Shown in pieces: positions 59,439 to 64,000 of a DNA stretch of 64,000 nt. The notes below the pieces were generated by a model. It was not told the origin of the DNA. It saw only the letters and a list, made by a program, of their open reading frames with translations, and did not search any database. This DNA comes from Aequorivita sp. UBA3180 (lineage in GTDB: Bacteria > Bacteroidota > Bacteroidia > Flavobacteriales > Flavobacteriaceae): NCBI GenBank assembly GCA_002364215.1, contig DEXQ01000007.1:268656-332655 (forward strand). Reading direction: 5' to 3'. A program made the position numbers and the translations under genes. How positions within the stretch are numbered: the first letter of the stretch is position 1; the number at the start of each line of letters is the position of its first letter.

Positions 59439-61961
59439 ATGCTTCGTATTTCAACGCTTCTTGCCATTTTAATTTGTTTCATTGGGTGTAAAAATTCTTC
59501 AGAAAATAATGATGTTTCCACTTCCGAGGAAACAATTTCGAAAATTTCCGCAAAAGAAAAGAAGGAAAAATACCCACATGACTTTATGTTTATGCAAAGG
59601 GCGTACCCCAACGGCAAATTGAACACTGCTGCATACGCCGAAGCAATACAATGGAAACTTCAAGTTGCAAACAAGGGAAATGCCAATGCTATTTGGGAGT
59701 TCAGCGGCCCGCTGAATATTGGAGGAAGAATCACCGATATTGAAATTCCTTCCACCCAACCCGAAGTTTATTATGTGGGTGCTGCATCGGGCGGGATTTT
59801 TAAAACCATAAACAGTGGCGATGATTGGACCCCAATTTTTGACGAGCAGCAAATGCTTTCCATTGGCGATATAGAAATTTCAAAAACAGACAATAATTTA
59901 GTGTGGGTTGGAACAGGTGAAGTAAATGCTGGTGGAGGTTCATTAGTTTACGATGGCGATGGAATTTATAAAAGTACCGATGGTGGTGCAACTTGGCAAT
60001 CCAAAGGTTTGCCGGATATAGGCAGCGTGGGCAAAATTGTTTTAGACCCAAATAACGACAACACGGCCTTTGTTGGGGCAATGGGGCCCTTGTTCAGAAA
60101 TAGTGCCAATCGCGGCGTATATAAAACAACGAACGGAGGCGATAGCTGGCAGCAAGTTCTGTTTGTTAGTGACTCTACAGGAGTGATAGATATGTCCATT
60201 CATCCCACCAATGGAAATATTGTATATGCAGCCAGTTGGGAACGAATCCGAAGACCAAATAACAGGCAATACGGTGGAATAACCTCGGGAATTTATAGAA
60301 CCACGGATGGTGGTACCAATTGGACGGAACTGGCCAACGGTTTGCCAAACCTAGCTTTCCAAAAAGGGCGAATCAGTATAGATATTTCGCAATCAAACCC
60401 AAATGTGCTGTATGCGCGTTATGCAGATGCAATAGGAAATATCCAAGGTGTTTATAAAACTACAAACGGCGGCGATACTTGGACTGCCGTTAATTCAAGT
60501 CAGTTAACCGATGTAGGTTTCCATTGGTGGTTCGGTGGAATTTTTATTGATCCTACGGATGAAAACACAATCTACAATGTAGATTTTGAAGTTCAAAAAT
60601 CCACAAACGGTGGCACTAGCTGGAGTGACTCATTTTCTAATGTTCACGTAGATCAGCACGCAATGGCGTTTAATGCTTCAGTACCTGGCGAAGTACTTCT
60701 CGGGAATGACGGAGGGCTTTATTATAGCAGTAACAGTGGTTCAACCTCGGTAAAGGATTTAAAACTTCCTATTACACAATTTTACAGAATGCACGTAGAT
60801 GCACAGAACGAAAACAAAATTTATGGAGGAGCGCAGGACAACAGTACCAGTCGCACCCAAACAGGAGGGTTGACGGACTGGAATATAATTTATGGCGGTG
60901 ATGGTTTCCAAACGCTCGTGGATCCTACAAACACGAATGTGATATATGCGCTTTACCAATATGGAGCCCTCGGAAAATCTACAAATAACGGCATTTCATT
61001 TTCCAATGCAACCAATGGAATTTCCGGCGGCGATCGCAAAAACTGGGATACCCCAATTACTTTTGACCCTTCAAATTCGCAAACGCTTTATTACGGAGCC
61101 AATAGACTTTACCGTACAACAAATGCCGCTGGCAATTGGACGGCAATAAGTCCAGACTTGACCAATGGCCCCCACAGCGGAAACCTTACATACGGCACAA
61201 TAACAACCATTAGTGTTTCGCCCTTGGACAATGAAATTATTTTTGTGGGTACTGATGATGGAAAAGCGTGGGTAACGCAAAATGGAGGTTCTAATTGGAC
61301 AGATATCTCTGCGGGAGTTCCCAACAGATGGGTTACCAAAATCCTGGCTTCCCGGGAAGACCCGAACACGGTTTATTTAACGCTTTCGGGATATCGATAT
61401 GGAGAAGATGTGGGCCACGTATACAAAAGTACCGATTTGGGAAACAATTGGGTTGATATTTCCGCGAGTTTGCCAGATATTCCCGTGAACGATATAGTGC
61501 AGGACGGTTTTGGAAATCTTTTTGTGGCTACCGACGTGGGCGTTGTCGCCACTGCGGATGAAGGGGTGAATTGGAGCGTTTTGGGTGAGAATATGCCTTC
61601 CGTAGTAGTTACGGATTTACATATTCACGAAGGATCCCAGTTTTTGTTCGCCGCTACTTTTGGGCGCTCAACATATAAAATTGATATTTCAAATGATATT
61701 TTAACCCAAGATGAAACCGTGTTTTCTTCGGAAGTAAAAGTGTATCCAAATCCTGCTTCAGAAATGGTTACGATTTCAAACGCATCTAATTCTGAAAAAT
61801 CTTCTGTATCAATATATGATGTTATGGGAAGAGTTGTGAAACAGCTTGATTTCAAGGGCAAGGAGCTTCAGCTTTCCGTTGAAAATTTTCAGCCCGGAAT
61901 TTACTATTTGAAAATTTCCGAAGGAAAAAAACAGACCACAAAAAAACTGATTGTTAATTAA
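59439..61961 (+). CDS. BNR/VPS10-like repeat protein with lipobox and T9SS sorting domain
   Basis: An 840-aa exported protein. The N-terminus MLRISTLLAILICFIGCKNS ends in a lipobox-like FIGC. The body is a beta-propeller of BNR/VPS10-like units with repeated motifs such as IFKTINSGDDWTPIF, GIYKSTDGGATW and VYKTTNGGDTWTAVN. The C-terminus is a T9SS type A sorting domain (VKVYPNPASEMVTISN, IYDVMGRVVKQLDFKG, QPGIYYLKISEGKK). A lipobox plus a T9SS signal on one protein is unusual. It starts 63 bases after tonB and is followed six bases later by folC. Confidence 0.85.
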   Translation: MLRISTLLAILICFIGCKNSSENNDVSTSEETISKISAKEKKEKYPHDFMFMQRAYPNGKLNTAAYAEAIQWKLQVANKGNANAIWEFSGPLNIGGRITDIEIPSTQPEVYYVGAASGGIFKTINSGDDWTPIFDEQQMLSIGDIEISKTDNNLVWVGTGEVNAGGGSLVYDGDGIYKSTDGGATWQSKGLPDIGSVGKIVLDPNNDNTAFVGAMGPLFRNSANRGVYKTTNGGDSWQQVLFVSDSTGVIDMSIHPTNGNIVYAASWERIRRPNNRQYGGITSGIYRTTDGGTNWTELANGLPNLAFQKGRISIDISQSNPNVLYARYADAIGNIQGVYKTTNGGDTWTAVNSSQLTDVGFHWWFGGIFIDPTDENTIYNVDFEVQKSTNGGTSWSDSFSNVHVDQHAMAFNASVPGEVLLGNDGGLYYSSNSGSTSVKDLKLPITQFYRMHVDAQNENKIYGGAQDNSTSRTQTGGLTDWNIIYGGDGFQTLVDPTNTNVIYALYQYGALGKSTNNGISFSNATNGISGGDRKNWDTPITFDPSNSQTLYYGANRLYRTTNAAGNWTAISPDLTNGPHSGNLTYGTITTISVSPLDNEIIFVGTDDGKAWVTQNGGSNWTDISAGVPNRWVTKILASREDPNTVYLTLSGYRYGEDVGHVYKSTDLGNNWVDISASLPDIPVNDIVQDGFGNLFVATDVGVVATADEGVNWSVLGENMPSVVVTDLHIHEGSQFLFAATFGRSTYKIDISNDILTQDETVFSSEVKVYPNPASEMVTISNASNSEKSSVSIYDVMGRVVKQLDFKGKELQLSVENFQPGIYYLKISEGKKQTTKKLIVN

Positions 61962-61967
61962 AATCTT

Positions 61968-63191
61968 TTGGCCATAAACTATTCAGAAACCATCGCGTGG
62001 CTTTTCACACAGCTGCCAATGTACCAACGGGTGGGGCAGTCTGCCTATAAAGCAGATTTAGCCGCGACCATAAAGCTTGCCGCTTATCTAAAAAATCCTG
62101 AAGAAAGTTTTAAAAGTATACATGTTGCCGGTACCAATGGTAAAGGCAGTACGAGCCATATGCTGGCTTCGGTGTTTCAGGAAGCGGGCTATAAAACCGG
62201 GCTTTACACTTCGCCGCATTTGAAGGATTTCAGGGAGCGGATAAAGATTGATGGCGAAATGATTTCGCAACAATACGTTTCAAATTTTGTCGAAAAACAC
62301 AAACCTTTTTTCGAAGACAATCAACTTTCTTTTTTTGAAATGACGGTGGGTTTGGCGATTGATTATTTCAGAAACGAAAAAGTAGATGTGGCAATTATTG
62401 AAGTAGGAATGGGCGGTAGGCTGGACAGCACAAACATTATAACGCCCGAAGTTTCGGTAATTACAAACATTGGGCTGGACCACACACAGTTTTTGGGAAA
62501 TACTTTGGAAAGAATTGCATCCGAAAAAGCGGGAATAATTAAAAAAGCAGTGCCTGTTATTATTGGAGAAACGCTGCCGGAAACGAAACGGGTTTTTGAG
62601 GAAATTGCTTCGGAAAGAAATGCGCCAATTGTTTTTGCCGAAACTTGTGATGCTACCGGATATACTTCTGATTTAAAAGGCTTTTATCAGCAAAAAAATA
62701 TAAAAACTGTTTTAGTGACCTTGAAAGTTTTGAAACAAAAGGGTTGGATAATTTCCGAAGAACATATTCAGAAAGGCTTGTCGCATACCGTGAAAAATAC
62801 CGGCTTAATGGGACGTTGGCAAATTTTAAACGAGAATCCCACAGCAATTTGCGACACGGCACACAATAAAGAAGGGTTACATATGGTGCTGGCGCAGCTT
62901 GCAAAAGAAGATTTTCAAAACCTTCATATTGTTCTTGGCGTTGTAAGCGATAAGGATTTGGATTCGGTTTTACCCCTATTTCCGAAAAACGCTACCTATT
63001 ATTTCTGCAAACCTAATATTCCGCGGGGTTTGGATGCTTCGTTGTTGTTGACAAAGGCCCGGGGTTATGGACTTGTGGGGGAGGAATATATTTCAGTCTC
63101 CAAAGCTTATAGGGCCGCGATTGATGCGGCTTCAGTAAGGGATTTGATATTTGTTGGCGGAAGTACTTTTGTGGTTGCGGAAGTTTTGTGA
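61968..63191 (+). CDS. folC: Folylpolyglutamate synthase / dihydrofolate synthase
   Basis: FolC adds glutamates to folates (and may make dihydrofolate), linking with folA and thyA in this window. The 407-aa Mur-ligase-type protein has the P-loop HVAGTNGKGSTSHML, LYTSPHLKDFRERI, VGMGGRLDSTNII and VITNIGLDHTQFLG, and ends with ICDTAHNKEG and the C-terminal ligase domain. The start is TTG at 61968. The stop of the previous gene is in frame nine bases upstream, so no upstream start exists. Confidence 0.94.
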   Translation: MAINYSETIAWLFTQLPMYQRVGQSAYKADLAATIKLAAYLKNPEESFKSIHVAGTNGKGSTSHMLASVFQEAGYKTGLYTSPHLKDFRERIKIDGEMISQQYVSNFVEKHKPFFEDNQLSFFEMTVGLAIDYFRNEKVDVAIIEVGMGGRLDSTNIITPEVSVITNIGLDHTQFLGNTLERIASEKAGIIKKAVPVIIGETLPETKRVFEEIASERNAPIVFAETCDATGYTSDLKGFYQQKNIKTVLVTLKVLKQKGWIISEEHIQKGLSHTVKNTGLMGRWQILNENPTAICDTAHNKEGLHMVLAQLAKEDFQNLHIVLGVVSDKDLDSVLPLFPKNATYYFCKPNIPRGLDASLLLTKARGYGLVGEEYISVSKAYRAAIDAASVRDLIFVGGSTFVVAEVL

Positions 63192-63208
63192 TTTTTTTCA
63201 AATAAATG

Positions 63209-63239
63209 TTTGCGGGAATTAAAAACTAACTTATATTTG
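63209..63239 (+). promoter_or_regulatory. tRNA-Val promoter
   Basis: TTTG (63209-63212) and TATATTTG (63232-63239) are separated by 19 bases, an exact match to the Bacteroidota -33/-7 pattern. The tRNA starts 18 bases after the -7 box. Confidence 0.85.
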
Positions 63240-63256
63240 CAACCTCAAAACAATGA

Positions 63257-63334
63257 GGGCGATTAGCTCAGCTGGTTCAGAGCACCTCGTTTACACCGAG
63301 GGGGTCGGGGGTTCGAACCCCTCATCGCCCACCA
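63257..63334 (+). tRNA. tRNA-Val (anticodon UAC)
   Basis: The 7-bp acceptor stem GGGCGAT pairs with ATCGCCC (63324-63330), followed by A and an encoded CCA (63331-63334). The anticodon stem CCTCG/CGAGG frames the loop TTTACAC, giving anticodon TAC, which reads GUA/GUG valine codons. The T arm GGTTCGAACC and D-loop AGCTCAGCTGG are standard. Confidence 0.96.
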
Positions 63335-63340
63335 GATTTT

Positions 63341-63368
63341 AAAAACCGAAGTGAAAGCTTCGGTTTTT
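63341..63368. terminator. Terminator after tRNA-Val
   Basis: AAAAACCGAAG (63341-63351) and CTTCGGTTTTT (63358-63368) form a stem of 11 bases with a six-base loop and a T-run after. Confidence 0.88.
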
Positions 63369-63447
63369 TTATTATACTATTCCACATTTCATATTAAAAT
63401 TAATAAGTTTAACTTTGGCTGAATTCATATTTTAAAAACAAAAATCC

Positions 63448-64000
63448 TTGAACCCATTCTTTAAAAACATAATAGTCAACGTTGTAAAAAACCGTCAAAA
63501 GCATAAGAAACCTTCACAGATTTCTGAGCCTTTTGAAAAACGGGTAAAAAACCTAGAGGTAGAAGTAGTTCACGAAGTCTGGGATTTTTTCTATTTGCTG
63601 TTGGGTGTAATTTCGGCTTCTTTCGGTTTGCGAGGTTTTTTGATGCCAAACAGTTTTATAGATGGCGGGGTAACGGGTATTTCACTGATGGTAAATGAAC
63701 TGGCGGGTATTTCATTTCCACTGTTGTTGGTGTGCTTTAACCTTCCTTTTTTGGCGTTGGCTTATTTTTCAGTAGGCAGAAGATTTGCAATAAAAAGTGT
63801 GCTAGGCATTATACTTTTGGCAACTGCGGTTGCGCTAATACCCTATCCGTTGATTACCGATGATAAAATTCTAGTGGCCGCTTTCGGCGGACTTTTTTTA
63901 GGGCTGGGAATAGGGTTGGCCATTCGTGGCGGTGCAATTATTGATGGCACCGAGATTTTGGCAATATTCATAAGCCGAAAAACAAGCCTAACGGTGGGAA
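63448..64000 (+). CDS. YitT family membrane protein (partial, cut by the window end)
   Basis: The frame runs off the right end at 184 visible codons. After a cytoplasmic, charged N-terminus (KNRQKHKKPSQISEPFEKRV) come YitT/DUF161-type helices: FYLLLGVISASFGLRGFLMP, FIDGGVTGISLMVNELAGIS, LLLVCFNLPFLALAYFSVG, SVLGIILLATAVALIPYPL and FGGLFLGLGIGLAIRGGAII. The start is TTG at 63448, as an in-frame TAA lies 15 bases upstream. A TAACTTTG -7-like box lies at 63410-63417. Confidence 0.88.
   Translation, partial: MNPFFKNIIVNVVKNRQKHKKPSQISEPFEKRVKNLEVEVVHEVWDFFYLLLGVISASFGLRGFLMPNSFIDGGVTGISLMVNELAGISFPLLLVCFNLPFLALAYFSVGRRFAIKSVLGIILLATAVALIPYPLITDDKILVAAFGGLFLGLGIGLAIRGGAIIDGTEILAIFISRKTSLTVG

Overview
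The window is a piece of a Bacteroidota chromosome, most likely from the family Flavobacteriaceae. The support is AT-rich DNA, four proteins with C-terminal type IX secretion (T9SS) sorting domains, DUF5686, 2TM-domain, YqaE and putative-porin families, a hybrid two-component sensor (HTCS), and promoters of the Bacteroidota type (-33 TTTG, -7 TAnnTTTG). The genus cannot be told from the sequence alone. I see no prophage, insertion sequence, CRISPR array, rRNA or integron; most of the window is housekeeping DNA with patches of cell-surface genes.

Layout. 0-8 kb: a small lipoprotein, WaaA, a DegT aminotransferase, GalE, a small conserved protein, FabD, a fructosamine-kinase-like protein, FolA and a 2TM-domain protein. 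7-12.4 kb: a class V PLP enzyme facing egtD-egtB (ergothioneine synthesis), two secreted TonB-C-terminal-domain proteins, and ThyA. 12.4-18.5 kb: a small STAS-like protein, a nucleoside transporter with an extra N-terminal domain, a bifunctional-nuclease-family protein, EtfAB and the PDH E1 beta subunit. 18.5-27 kb: a DUF5686 outer-membrane protein, a large choice-of-anchor/T9SS protein and three tandem secreted paralogs. 27-33.5 kb: a D-cysteine desulfhydrase-like enzyme, a glucosaminidase-LysM lipoprotein, HemL, two Spy/CpxP-like proteins and LysS. 33.6-46.8 kb: YqaE (52 aa), lipoproteins, a T9SS metzincin protease, LipB, a TapB-like protein, an orphan T9SS-tail fragment, an HTCS regulator, a large lipoprotein and RNase HII. 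47-64 kb: a putative porin, an FG-GAP T9SS protein, an acyl-CoA dehydrogenase, AnmK, a DUF922 protein, an amino-acid dehydrogenase, NhaD, ExbB-ExbD-TonB, a BNR-repeat T9SS protein, FolC, tRNA-Val(UAC) and a YitT protein cut by the window end.

How the genes fit together. FolA, ThyA and FolC serve folate and dTMP metabolism. EtfAB and the acyl-CoA dehydrogenase serve fatty or amino acid oxidation. PDH E1 beta and LipB meet at the lipoylated pyruvate dehydrogenase complex. ExbB-ExbD-TonB powers outer-membrane transport. EgtD and EgtB, possibly with the facing PLP enzyme, could make ergothioneine.

The most unusual signal is not a gene. Seven intergenic loci (about 1.67, 8.27, 16.46, 31.40, 33.49, 46.88 and 52.74 kb) hold degenerate tandem repeats that share a 7-bp period, but each has its own consensus (for example TACCAAA, CCnnCAn, TTTGRAR, TACGAAR). 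Several are inverted and would form long hairpins, and several overlap promoter elements of divergent genes. Other points to check are a 72-nt structured element downstream of lysS, a terminator-like hairpin that touches the egtB start codon, an orphan T9SS sorting-domain tail, an 11-bp tandem repeat, and four genes whose only reasonable start is TTG.
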